Of a stretch of DNA of 45,591 nt, positions 27,162-35,516 are shown one piece after another. How positions within the stretch are numbered: the first letter of the stretch is position 1; the number at the start of each line of letters is the position of its first letter. Position numbers and translations under genes: made by a program. The stretch spans positions 1 through 45,591 of the forward strand of contig NZ_KI271101.1 in NCBI RefSeq assembly GCF_000469345.1, given 5' to 3'. Under the pieces are notes generated by a model. It ran no database searches and was not told the DNA's origin. It saw nothing but the letters and a program-made list of their open reading frames with translations. The stretch is from Eubacterium ramulus ATCC 29099 (GTDB lineage: Bacteria > Bacillota > Clostridia > Lachnospirales > Lachnospiraceae).

Positions 27162-28643
27162 CTAATCTCTTCTGAAGATATCTCTTGTGTAAACTCTATC
27201 AGCCACATCATCCAGACAGCTGTCATAGCGATTGGCGATGATTGCATGGCTCATTTCTTTGAATTTCTCCAGATTATTTATAACTTTAGAACCGAAGAAA
27301 GATGTGCCATCTTCCAGAGTCGGCTCATAAATGACAACGGTAGCACCTTTCGCTTTAATACGTTTCATAACACCCTGAATACTGCTCTGGCGGAAGTTAT
27401 CAGAATTAGACTTCATCGTTAAACGGTAAACACCAACGGTCACATCTTTTTCCATAGAGGAATCCCACTGATTGTCATCATCGTAAGCATAATATCCTGC
27501 CATCTGCAGAACACGATCCGCAATGAAATCCTTACGTGTTCTGTTACTCTCTACGATAGCACTCATCATGTTCTGAGGTACATCATTATAGTTAGCCAGA
27601 AGCTGCTTTGTATCTTTTGGCAGGCAGTAACCGCCATATCCGAAGGATGGGTTATTATAATGTGTTCCAATTCGTGGATCAAGGCAGACACCATTGATGA
27701 TAGCCTGAGTGTTCAGTCCCTTCATTTCTGCGTAGGTATCCAGCTCGTTGAAGTAAGAAACACGAAGAGCAAGGTAAGTGTTTGCAAATAGCTTAACGGC
27801 CTCTGCCTCTGTGAATCCCATGAACAGAGTATCAATGCCTTCTTTGATCGCTCCCTGCTGAAGGAGTTCTGCAAAGGTGTGAGAGGCTTTAACCAGTCTT
27901 TCATCGGATTCATCTGTGGAAACGATGATGCGGGACGGATATAGATTATCATACAGAGCCTTGGATTCACGCAGGAATTCCGGGCTGAAGATGATGTTCT
28001 TTGTATTGTACTTCTTTCTGACACTTTCTGTGTAGCCAACCGGGATCGTGGACTTGATGACCATGATGGCATCCGGGTTCGCCTTCAATACAAGCTCGAT
28101 AACAGCCTCAACTGCAGAGGTGTCGAAGTAATTCTTCTTGCTGTCGTAGTTGGTCGGAGCAGCGATAACAACATAATCAGCATTCTTATAAGCAGTTTCA
28201 CCGTCAAGTGTGGCGGTCAGATCCAGATCCTTTTCAGCGAGATACATCTCAATATAATCATCCTGAATCGGAGATTTCTTATTGTTGATGAGTTCGACCT
28301 TTTCCGGAACAATATCCACTGCAGTCACATGGTTGTGCTGTGCAAGAAGGGTGGCAATGGACAGACCAACGTAGCCGGTACCGGCAACAGCGATGTTCAT
28401 CGGTTCATGCTGCTTTTTCTCCTCGGTAGTACCGTTTACAAACAGTTCAGTCAGTTCAAAGCCTAAAACTTCTCCAAGTACCTCTAACTGCGGGATAGAA
28501 GGCATGAAGTCTAAGGATTCCATGCGGCTGATAACAGCACGATTGATGCCGGTCGCATCTGAAAGTTGTTGTTGAGTCATTTTCTTTTCTTTTCTCTTGG
28601 CAATAATGGTTTGTGCCATGAGCGACTGTGATAGTTTCTTCAT
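27162..28643 (-). CDS. XRE helix-turn-helix fused to nucleotide-sugar (UDP-glucose 6-) dehydrogenase
   Basis: The 493-aa protein joins two domains. Residues 10-68 form a complete XRE/HTH_3 domain ([39 protein letters not shown]). Residues 82-493 form a full UDP-glucose/GDP-mannose dehydrogenase: [19 protein letters not shown] (NAD site), [21 protein letters not shown], and the catalytic C340 in [12 protein letters not shown]. The enzyme part would oxidise UDP-glucose to UDP-glucuronate for surface polysaccharides. The HTH suggests DNA binding, perhaps tied to NAD or sugar nucleotide. AAGGAGAG directly before ATG at 28641-28643 supports that start over one 17 residues upstream. The gene has a perfect-consensus promoter and a palindromic operator-like site in its 5' leader, and it diverges from a phosphoesterase gene. 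Confidence 0.93.
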   Translation of the reverse strand: MKKLSQSLMAQTIIAKRKEKKMTQQQLSDATGINRAVISRMESLDFMPSIPQLEVLGEVLGFELTELFVNGTTEEKKQHEPMNIAVAGTGYVGLSIATLLAQHNHVTAVDIVPEKVELINNKKSPIQDDYIEMYLAEKDLDLTATLDGETAYKNADYVVIAAPTNYDSKKNYFDTSAVEAVIELVLKANPDAIMVIKSTIPVGYTESVRKKYNTKNIIFSPEFLRESKALYDNLYPSRIIVSTDESDERLVKASHTFAELLQQGAIKEGIDTLFMGFTEAEAVKLFANTYLALRVSYFNELDTYAEMKGLNTQAIINGVCLDPRIGTHYNNPSFGYGGYCLPKDTKQLLANYNDVPQNMMSAIVESNRTRKDFIADRVLQMAGYYAYDDDNQWDSSMEKDVTVGVYRLTMKSNSDNFRQSSIQGVMKRIKAKGATVVIYEPTLEDGTSFFGSKVINNLEKFKEMSHAIIANRYDSCLDDVADRVYTRDIFRRD

Positions 28644-28659
28644 AATTACTCTCCTTAAA

Positions 28660-28678
28660 ATGTTATTAAACATAACAT
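28660..28678. promoter_or_regulatory. Operator-like palindrome O1 in the HTH-ugd leader
   Basis: ATGTTAT-TAAAC-ATAACAT is a perfect 7-5-7 inverted repeat. It lies about 20 bases downstream of the predicted HTH-ugd transcription start and just before its ribosome site. Confidence 0.72.
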
Positions 28679-28705
28679 ATACTATTGAATACAAAATTTG
28701 TTTAT

Positions 28706-28733
28706 ATTATAATATATAGCGTAAAAATGTCAA
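28706..28733 (-). promoter_or_regulatory. Consensus promoter of HTH-ugd
   Basis: On the minus strand, TTGACA (28728-28733), a 16-bp spacer and TATAAT (28706-28711) both match the sigma-A consensus exactly. Confidence 0.82.
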
Positions 28734-28787
28734 GAAAAAGGAATAAAAAAGATATTCTAAATATTTTTAATATAAAAAATAGAACAT

Positions 28788-28810
28788 AAATGTTATAAAA
28801 AATAACATTT
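28788..28810. promoter_or_regulatory. Operator-like palindrome O2 before the phosphoesterase gene
   Basis: A perfect 9-5-9 inverted repeat has the same core as O1 (ATGTTAT-N5-ATAACAT), with an AAAAA spacer. It overlaps a possible extended -10 of the plus-strand gene (TGT-TATAAA, 28791-28799). Another short palindrome, AACAT-AA-ATGTT, overlaps it at 28783-28794. Confidence 0.72.
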
Positions 28811-28856
28811 TTTAAAAGAAAGTGAAGAATGAAATAAAATATAAGGGGAGACAAAA

Positions 28857-31598
28857 GTGGATAAAATACATTGGCTACATTTATCAGATATACATTTGAA
28901 TAAAAGAGATGTAGATAGTCGGCGTATGCGTAACAGGCTATTAGACTATATGAAAGAGTTAGGAACACAGATAGATTATATTTTTATTACCGGAGATCTT
29001 CGGTATGCTCCGATGGGAGAGTTTGCGGCAGATACTGTTGATTATATCAACAAACTTTTAAGTGTAACAAATCTTACCGTGGATCGGTTGTTCATTGTAC
29101 CGGGGAATCATGATATTGAACGAGATGCGGAGGGACGTGCGGAGGCTATTTTAGAAAGTATCAAGGATTATTCTCCGAAGGATGGTGCTTTAGCCTCAGA
29201 TAAAATGGCAGCGGTACATTGTGGACATACAGAATTTCGGAAGATGATGCATATAATTTATCATGAAAATCAAGAACAGGCAGCCAGCTATGACGATGAT
29301 GAAAAGCCACATTTTGTAACAGAAACAAAGGACTTTAACGTAATATGCATAGATACAGCTCTTACTTATACAAAACAGAGAAATGATAATCTGTTTATCG
29401 GTACAGAATATATCATGGATCTGCTTGAAGAATTGAATCAAGATAAACCATCTATTATATTGACACACTATTCTTTTGATTTTTTAGAGAGAAGTGAACA
29501 GATGCAAATTGTCCAGTTGTTGAAAGATTTTCATGTTCAACTGTGGCTTGCCGGTCATGAGCATACAGTCTTAATGAGAAAACAATGGGACTACTTTTAT
29601 GAATTTCAAAGTGGAAATTTGATGCACGAAGGGGAGTATACGAGGAGTACAATTATGATTGGAACGTATGACCCGGCATCATACAATGGCATTGTTGAAG
29701 TGCATGAATGGGATTCAGATAATGGCTGGTTTAAAATGCAGAATGTTGGGGTTCATAAGGAAGATTATTATGCCTATGAATTACAAAATACAAAGACAAT
29801 GATTGACCAGATTGTCAGTGCATCGCACCGGAATGCAGAAAGCCCGGTTCGGATGGAAGCAGAGTTATCTGCAGTACCTGATAAGATGGAAATGGATACA
29901 TTTTGCGGAGAACTGTCGGCTGCAGCGGATATTCATCAGATGCCATGTGAGATCAGCAGTGGGTATTTGTATGTGGATAATAGAATTGCACCTACTGCAC
30001 AGGTAGAGGTTTTGGAATACAATATCTATGGTACAAAATATTATGAAATACGCAACGGTGGCTTTGAATTTAAGTTTCTTGAAATACAGCAGTTTGAAAT
30101 TGGAAATTTATTTTTTGGCTATGAACTGAGTGTATACTCTAATGTTGCTGATAGGTTATATTGGTTTAATATGATTTCTGAGATTGTGAATGCGTCAACA
30201 ATAATCATTAAGTTTGAAGCAGCAGATAAGGAAAGAATATTAAGAATGTCTATACCGGGTGCAGGAAGCAGTTTTGACAGGATACGTGAAGAAACTGCTG
30301 TATGGAAAGAACAGATGGAACGAATCGTCAAAATAGAAAATTATTATGGTGTTAAGTTTTATCTTCCGAAAAAAGCAGATGAGAGTGTCTATGTTACGAT
30401 TGAGATTTTGAGTGATGCTATCGAGGGACTTCCGGCACGTAGACTTCCTGTTGTAAATATGAAGTCGCGAGGACTTTTTAAACATTTTACATTGGATGAG
30501 GAGGTTTGGTATGGAGATGGATCAGATCTCATGAGTTTGAATTTGTTTGGATACACCTTCAAACCTGTTGCGGAGTATATTATGCCGGGAGAGTTTGTTT
30601 GGAATCGAAAGGAGCATGGATGGGAGTCTGATAAGAAAAATGGTGGTGTCTCTGTGCGAGTTGAGTTTATGGTAGATACGGATATTTCAAAAGATAAAAA
30701 ACTTATGGATGTGATGCCTGTTTCTGATCTTAAAGATGAACTCAATTTAGAAGAAACTCCAATTGTTACGGGTGAGTGTGCGGATATAATATCTGATTAT
30801 ATAAATGTAAGCCATAAGGTGCAGGAAATATATAGACAATATCAGATATATCAGGAAGCACTTGGAGAATGGATTCATTATGATTTAGATGAAGACAACC
30901 ATCTTGTGAAAAAATATAGTGGAGCTGTCATAGATAAGGTTACTGTAAACAAAATGACAAAAAACATCTTGCATGAGGGAATGTTGCTAGTAAGGAAAGC
31001 CGGTGCGTTTGTACAAAAGTTAGGTTTGCAGAACGAAACAGACTTTTTAGCGGATTCTATGGGAGACAATCTTGGATTCGAATTTATGGTGCTTGCTGCA
31101 ATATACATGGATCATGGACATTGGGCGGTTGAGTTTGAAAATGGAGACAGCTTTTATAATCTTTTAGAGATGTGCACGGTGTTGCGTACTGCAGATGAAG
31201 AAGATAGTGCCGATTTATTAAAAACATTCACCTTGTTGAAAAATGAAATGGAAGAACAGGGAATGGATATACGGCATATTGATCATTATAATATGCTGCG
31301 TAATTATATTTATACGGTTGCTGATATCTATAAAATATTCTTTGATGCAATACAAAAAAAGCTAGAGGCCATGGTTGTGGAAATAGATTCTTTGGTAGAT
31401 AAAAACCCGGATTTTATTGCAACGGAAGGCAAATTTAAAGGCTGCATTTTTTATCAGACAGACACTGATTCGAATCGTGTAGATGTATTTGATCCAAGTG
31501 GAAATATTATGGCTGATTTTTCTATTTTTCAAAATGAAGCGATCAGAAATTATGAGAAAACTCGGCTTGGAATCCAAGGAGCGGTGGAGCATAACTAA
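28857..31598 (+). CDS. Calcineurin-like metallophosphoesterase with large unknown C-terminal region
   Basis: The 913-aa protein has an N-terminal metallophosphoesterase domain with all metal-binding motifs: D11-x-H13 (LSDIHLN), G46-D47, G83-N84-H85-D86, the histidine in ILTHYSFDF (about 203) and GHEH (about 233-236). Such domains cleave phosphomono- or diesters, including nucleic acids and cyclic nucleotides. The remaining 600 residues (about 310-913) show no family I recognise, only mixed beta and helical segments and no transmembrane helix. The start is GTG 28857 after AAGGGGAG; no ATG is suitably placed. It stands upstream of a Septu-like pair, in the same orientation, and its predicted promoter overlaps operator O2. 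A defence or signalling role is inference from context. Confidence 0.8.
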   Translation: MDKIHWLHLSDIHLNKRDVDSRRMRNRLLDYMKELGTQIDYIFITGDLRYAPMGEFAADTVDYINKLLSVTNLTVDRLFIVPGNHDIERDAEGRAEAILESIKDYSPKDGALASDKMAAVHCGHTEFRKMMHIIYHENQEQAASYDDDEKPHFVTETKDFNVICIDTALTYTKQRNDNLFIGTEYIMDLLEELNQDKPSIILTHYSFDFLERSEQMQIVQLLKDFHVQLWLAGHEHTVLMRKQWDYFYEFQSGNLMHEGEYTRSTIMIGTYDPASYNGIVEVHEWDSDNGWFKMQNVGVHKEDYYAYELQNTKTMIDQIVSASHRNAESPVRMEAELSAVPDKMEMDTFCGELSAAADIHQMPCEISSGYLYVDNRIAPTAQVEVLEYNIYGTKYYEIRNGGFEFKFLEIQQFEIGNLFFGYELSVYSNVADRLYWFNMISEIVNASTIIIKFEAADKERILRMSIPGAGSSFDRIREETAVWKEQMERIVKIENYYGVKFYLPKKADESVYVTIEILSDAIEGLPARRLPVVNMKSRGLFKHFTLDEEVWYGDGSDLMSLNLFGYTFKPVAEYIMPGEFVWNRKEHGWESDKKNGGVSVRVEFMVDTDISKDKKLMDVMPVSDLKDELNLEETPIVTGECADIISDYINVSHKVQEIYRQYQIYQEALGEWIHYDLDEDNHLVKKYSGAVIDKVTVNKMTKNILHEGMLLVRKAGAFVQKLGLQNETDFLADSMGDNLGFEFMVLAAIYMDHGHWAVEFENGDSFYNLLEMCTVLRTADEEDSADLLKTFTLLKNEMEEQGMDIRHIDHYNMLRNYIYTVADIYKIFFDAIQKKLEAMVVEIDSLVDKNPDFIATEGKFKGCIFYQTDTDSNRVDVFDPSGNIMADFSIFQNEAIRNYEKTRLGIQGAVEHN

Positions 31599-31813
31599 AA
31601 CAAACAATGAAAATATCAAGATAAGAGCAAAAATCAAAAAATGCTAACTTCCCAGAAACTATCATACTCAATCGGAGTTATTATATTATCAAGTGAGGAG
31701 TTCCTGCATTCGTGTCGGAGCATTTCTTGTAATTAAAAAGATCATTGATGATTATAAACTTCAAGAAAAGTGTATATATAGAAAGCAGTCTTTGCCAATA
31801 ATGAAACTTTAAA
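31599..31813. other. Gap between phosphoesterase and PtuA genes, no gene seen
   Basis: No credible coding frame or T-run terminator is visible. TTTCTTG (31723-31729) and CAAGAAA (31762-31768) could form a weak hairpin. A 20-mer beginning TAAGAGCAAAAATC (31622) recurs exactly at 41105, possibly by chance in A-rich DNA. Confidence 0.5.
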
Positions 31814-31842
31814 TTGTTTTTTTTATAATAATCCGTTATACT
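31814..31842 (+). promoter_or_regulatory. Promoter of the Septu-like operon
   Basis: TTGTTT (31814-31819), a 17-bp spacer and TATACT (31837-31842). It lies about 83 bases before the PtuA-like start. Confidence 0.72.
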
Positions 31843-31860
31843 AAAGACAATGTATAGCGG
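31833..31860. promoter_or_regulatory. Inverted repeat over the -10 and start site of ptuA
   Basis: CCGTTATAC (31833-31841) and GTATAGCGG (31852-31860) are inverted repeats with one mismatch. They span the -10 and the predicted start of transcription, the usual place for a repressor site. The sequence differs from O1/O2. Confidence 0.55.
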
Positions 31861-31924
31861 ATTTTTATTAGTGGATTTAGTGAGATTTTCAGATTCACTA
31901 ATGTTCAGGAAGGCGGCATATTGT

Positions 31925-33292
31925 ATGTGTGAATTTAATATCCAGGAAATAGAACTTTTTAATTACAGGCAGTTTGAAGATAAGAAATTTGTGTTAAATT
32001 CAAGAATGAATGTTTTTGCAGGAAAGAATGGCTCTGGTAAAACAACAGTATTGGAAGCGGCTAATGTCGTGCTGGGGGCATATCTTGCAGCGTTTAAGAG
32101 ATATGTACCTTCCAGGTTTGTGTTTAATATCAAATCAACTGATGCAAGACGAAAGACTCAGATTTCAGATGATAGCAGAATTCTTACTGCTGGTGCAATC
32201 CCACAGTATCCTTGCAAGGTTAGTTGTAAGGCTGCATGGAATATTGATTATGAGTCTATTGGTTTTCAGCGTGTTCTTTTGAAACAGGATGGCAGAACTA
32301 AGTTTGGTGGAAAAAATCCAATGCAGCAGACTGTAATTGAATGGGAAGGCAAAATCGCAAATGCAGATCACTCTGATGAAGAGGTTATTCTGCCATTGGT
32401 ATTATACCTTAGTTCAGCACGACTTTGGAAAGATGGAAATAAAAGAACAGTAAAGACAGGCGTATTGAGCAGAACAGACGCATATAGCCACTGCCTTGAT
32501 GCGCAGCATGGATTGGATATTGCGTTTCGATATATAGATACGCTTAAAGCTGTTGCAGTTGAAGAAAATGATGGAAAAATTTTTCCGGCTTATGAGGTCA
32601 TTTTGTGGGCGGTTAATGAGGCGTTTAGAGATGAGTTAAAATCAGGTGAAAAAATTATATTTTCTACAAAATATGAGGATGATATTATTGCACTTAAAAC
32701 GTCTGAAGGAACCGTTCTTCCATTTCAGATGTTGAGTGACGGTTATAGAAACGTTATCAAGATAATCTTGGATATTGCAGCAAGAATGTGTATATTAAAT
32801 CCATATTTGAAGGAGAAAGCCTTACAGGAAACACCGGGTATTGTTCTTATTGATGAAATTGATTTAAGTTTGCATCCAACTTGGCAGAAAAGAATTATTG
32901 GGATTTTAAAACAACTGTTTCCTAAAATTCAGTTTATCTGTGCAACACATTCGCCTTTTATTATTCAATCACTTGAAGAGGGCGAGCTGATCACATTAGA
33001 CCAGCCTCTGGAATCTGAATATTCAGGAGAGAGTATTGAAGATATTTCGGAGGATATTATGGGGGTTGTGTTACCGCAATATAGTGAAAAAAAGAGAAAA
33101 ATATATGAAGCTTCAAAGCTGTATTTTGAAGCACTTACACAGGCAAAATCGCAGGAAGACATAGACAGACTGGGAAAAAGACTGGCGGAACTGGAGGCTG
33201 AATACAGCGAAAATCCTGCTTATATGGCGTGGGTACATCAGCAGTATCTGGAACAGAAATGGAAAGTGAAAAAGAATGAGACCAATAAATAA
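31925..33292 (+). CDS. ptuA: PtuA-like AAA/ABC-type ATPase of a Septu defence system
   Basis: The 455-aa protein opens with an SMC/RecF-like head: FNIQEIELFNYRQFEDKKF, then Walker A GKNGSGKT (33-40). Later blocks are a signature-like MLSDGYRNVIKI (about 267), Walker B GIVLIDEIDLSLHP (about 305-318) and the H-loop CATHSPFIIQS (about 338). A helical tail follows. The frame is open to 31850, but AGGAAGG near 31907 and the domain edge support ATG 31925. The following HNH gene overlaps by 17 bases. ATPase plus HNH nuclease in this order is the Septu (PtuAB) layout; retron and other systems use similar pairs. No reverse transcriptase or msd-like repeat is nearby. Confidence 0.85.
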   Translation: MCEFNIQEIELFNYRQFEDKKFVLNSRMNVFAGKNGSGKTTVLEAANVVLGAYLAAFKRYVPSRFVFNIKSTDARRKTQISDDSRILTAGAIPQYPCKVSCKAAWNIDYESIGFQRVLLKQDGRTKFGGKNPMQQTVIEWEGKIANADHSDEEVILPLVLYLSSARLWKDGNKRTVKTGVLSRTDAYSHCLDAQHGLDIAFRYIDTLKAVAVEENDGKIFPAYEVILWAVNEAFRDELKSGEKIIFSTKYEDDIIALKTSEGTVLPFQMLSDGYRNVIKIILDIAARMCILNPYLKEKALQETPGIVLIDEIDLSLHPTWQKRIIGILKQLFPKIQFICATHSPFIIQSLEEGELITLDQPLESEYSGESIEDISEDIMGVVLPQYSEKKRKIYEASKLYFEALTQAKSQEDIDRLGKRLAELEAEYSENPAYMAWVHQQYLEQKWKVKKNETNK

Positions 33293-33971
33293 GGGGGAGT
33301 CTCCATATAAAAAAATAAATGAATATAAGGACGCATTGCCATATTTAGAGAGACGGATAGGAATGTATTGTTCTTATTGTGAATTTTCTATACCACATGT
33401 TCCTGAGGTAGAACATGTGGTTTCAAAATCCAAAGGTGGAGATTTAACAGACTGGAATAATCTTAACCTGGGATGTAAATATTGTAATACACGAAAAAAG
33501 GCACAGACAATGCCGAAAAATAAAAAAAACTATTTGTGGCCGGATGAAGATAATACTGCTATCGCATATTCGTACATTAATGGTATCCCAAAGGTGAATG
33601 AAGAGTTATTGATAAAACTGGATTCAACAGGGGATTACCTGAAAAGAGCACGTAATACATATAAACTTGTAGGTTTAGGCAATTTTCCTACGGGAAAAGA
33701 TAGAGATAGACGATTTGGACAAAGAAATATAGCTTATCAAAAAGCATTAAACTCGCTGGAAAACTGGAATCATATGAAAGACCTGTCAAAAGAATATCAG
33801 AATGATATGAAAAAGCAGATTATTATGACGGCCTTGGGAGATGGATTTTTTTCGATATGGATGGAGGTGTTTTGTAATGAACCGGAAATACGACTAGCAC
33901 TCATAGAGGCTTTTCCAGGGACGAACCTGAATTATTATGATGAGAAAGGATGCGTTAAAGAAATTATATGA
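33276..33971 (+). CDS. ptuB: PtuB-like HNH endonuclease of a Septu defence system
   Basis: The 231-aa protein has a complete zinc-bound HNH site: C32-x2-C35 (YCSYCEF), E46-H47 (VEHVVSKSKGG), N61/N62 (WNNLNLGC), C67-x2-C70 and N71 (CKYCNTRKK). The rest is mostly helical and has no motif I know. It would cut DNA or tRNA-like targets when the ATPase partner responds to infection; the target is not predictable here. ATG 33276 lies inside the end of the ATPase gene, so translation is coupled. Twelve bases after its stop begins a fragment of a ugd gene, showing that the cassette was joined to older polysaccharide DNA. Confidence 0.85.
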   Translation: MRPINKGESPYKKINEYKDALPYLERRIGMYCSYCEFSIPHVPEVEHVVSKSKGGDLTDWNNLNLGCKYCNTRKKAQTMPKNKKNYLWPDEDNTAIAYSYINGIPKVNEELLIKLDSTGDYLKRARNTYKLVGLGNFPTGKDRDRRFGQRNIAYQKALNSLENWNHMKDLSKEYQNDMKKQIIMTALGDGFFSIWMEVFCNEPEIRLALIEAFPGTNLNYYDEKGCVKEII

Positions 33972-33982
33972 CAAGGATTCAG

Positions 33983-34087
33983 TATAATCCGGATGCGATA
34001 ATAGTTATCAAGTCTACGATCCCGGTTGGCTTTACAGACAGTGTGAGAGCGAAATATCACTGTGACAATATTATTTACAGGGGATGA
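33983..34087 (+). pseudogene. Fragment of a second UDP-glucose dehydrogenase gene
   Basis: The frame reads [20 protein letters not shown] then VRAKYHCDNIIY and stops. It aligns with residues 188-219 of the complete HTH-fused enzyme encoded at 27162-28643 ([20 protein letters not shown] and KYNTKNIIF). Both the N-terminal half and the rest of the gene are missing here. It differs enough from the intact copy to be an independent homologue and not a recent duplicate. From 34088 to 34195 I see no gene. Confidence 0.85.
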
Positions 34088-34195
34088 GAAAAGGACAATT
34101 TGAGTGAAAGATAATATATTATAAGTATAATCAAATAAAAGCATTGGAAATACTTTTGTTAAAGACGCTATGAAATATGTTAGATATATTATTGT

Positions 34196-35024
34196 ATGTG
34201 AACTTCCATAATAAAGTGCAACTCAAGTGAATCATACGGATTGAGAATACCCTGAAAATACTGAAAAAATAAGGAAAAACCTGCATTTTTTTATTGCAGA
34301 AATGCAGGTTTTATTGTTACACTATATTTAGTCGTAAAAACAACTACAAAGAAGAGGGATGTTCATGTATCTGGATTATGTTGTTGATATACCTGATGTA
34401 AAAGGAAAAATCACATTTCGAACCAAAGGTCAGGCTCGCTATGTTTATTATGAGTACAGCCGTGAGTACGATCCATCCAAACAGTATACAAATGTAAAAA
34501 GGGTTACTATCGGTAAGGTTTTGCCGGAAGATGAAAATAAAATGAGACCTAATGAAAATTTCAGGAAATATTTTCCGGAGGTTGAGCAGCCCGAGGAAAA
34601 AACAGTTTCATGCAGGAGCAGCTGTTTGAAGACAGGAGCATATATGATCATCAATAAAGCTGCAAAAGATCTTGAACTGGATATAAAACTGCAGGATTCA
34701 TTTGGGGCAAAAGCAGCCGGGATCATGCTTGATCTGGCAGCCCATTCCATTATTACAGAAGGGAATGCTGCGCAGTATTATCCTGATTATGCTTATAATC
34801 ACCCGCTTTTTACTCCGGATATGAAATGTTACAGTGATTCGTTTATTTCAGATTTTCTGAGGTCAATAAAAGAAGACCAGAGGCAGGATTTTCTGGATCA
34901 GTGGAAGGCGGACAGATGCAAACGCGAACGTATTTATATATCGCATGATTCAACAAATAAGAACTGTCAGGCCGGAGATATAGATATAGTGGAATTCGGA
35001 GCAGCAAAGGTGGATGCAGGACTT
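34196..35024 (+). mobile_element. Truncated IS element, copy A (YREK-type, IS1634-like)
   Basis: It begins with a left end reading GTGAACTTCCATAATAAAGT, then a 160-base leader and the first 220 codons of a transposase. Identity with copy B is complete over the first 95 bases. The leader contains a hairpin, AAAACCTGCAT (34276-34286) with ATGCAGGTTTT (34302-34312), which would block outside transcription from entering the transposase. The element breaks off at about 35024 and has no right end. Confidence 0.82.
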
Positions 35025-35066
35025 ATCGCCGCCTTTATGAAGGAACGCTGTTGGAAAACAATGTAA
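34365..35066 (+). pseudogene. Truncated IS transposase, copy A
   Basis: The first 220 residues match the complete transposase of copy B: YLDYVVDIPDVKGKITFRTK, MRPNENFRKYFPEV, and YISHDSTNKNCQAGDIDIVE with the first catalytic Asp in HDSTNKN. After GAAKVDAG, at about 35024, homology ends and 14 unrelated residues lead to a stop. The remaining catalytic Asp and the YREK block are lost. ATG 34365 aligns with the copy B start. Compared with copy B the proteins differ at roughly a third of positions, so the copies are not recent duplicates. Confidence 0.88.
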
Positions 35067-35127
35067 ATCAAATACGAATCTATATTGGGGAGAAAATTCT
35101 ATCGTCTATGACAAAATTTGTTCCCCA

Positions 35128-35313
35128 ATGCTATATCTGTTTCAGAGTCGAGAAATCGGTATCATTCGAAGGTTTGAGTGGAAATATAAGAAAAATTATC
35201 CGATAGAGACAGGAAAAATCATGCGCGAAAAGTATGAGAGTGGCTTGATTCGGAATGAACATGAATTTAAGGAGATGCTGAATAATGTGTTATCTAGTAG
35301 CGAAAGATCGTGA
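35128..35313 (+). CDS. Short hypothetical protein
   Basis: The 61-aa frame (MLYLFQSREIGIIRRFEWKY, ..., EHEFKEMLNNVLSSSERS) ends by overlapping the DUF6718 gene by 29 bases. It has no convincing ribosome site and may be the tail of a longer gene cut at 35024. ATTGGGGA (35084-35091) and TCCCCAAT (35122-35129) form an inverted repeat at its start. I do not recognise it. Confidence 0.4.
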   Translation: MLYLFQSREIGIIRRFEWKYKKNYPIETGKIMREKYESGLIRNEHEFKEMLNNVLSSSERS

Positions 35314-35515
35314 TGCACATGGCTGTTTTGCTCTGAAAACAACTCATGGAAAGCATCTGGTAGAATTAAAGAGGGAATTGAATAAGGCCGTTGGGTATAA
35401 GGGAATACAGCTTGTAACAATCAGCAGGCCAACTGCGTATGGCGAGTACGCACCTTACCACTTTGTGGATACAGAGCAGGAGTTTCAGGCTATCGTCAAG
35501 GGACTTCGTCCATGA
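35285..35515 (+). CDS. DUF6718 family protein
   Basis: The 76-aa protein matches the small family with MCYLVAKDRDAHGCFALKTT at the N-terminus, HGKHLVELKRELNKAVGYKG in the middle and TAYGEYAPYHFVDTEQEF near the end. The length looks complete. The function is unknown; such genes occur in Lachnospiraceae accessory DNA. AAGGAGATG at about 35270-35278 is the ribosome site. The gene ends one base before the left end of IS copy B and sits between two related IS copies, so it may have been carried by them. Confidence 0.75.
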   Translation: MCYLVAKDRDAHGCFALKTTHGKHLVELKRELNKAVGYKGIQLVTISRPTAYGEYAPYHFVDTEQEFQAIVKGLRP

Positions 35516-35516
35516 A

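Noticed and set aside
31925-33971. Retron with PtuAB effectors
   Set aside because: No reverse transcriptase gene or msr/msd-like inverted repeats are found upstream of the ATPase.
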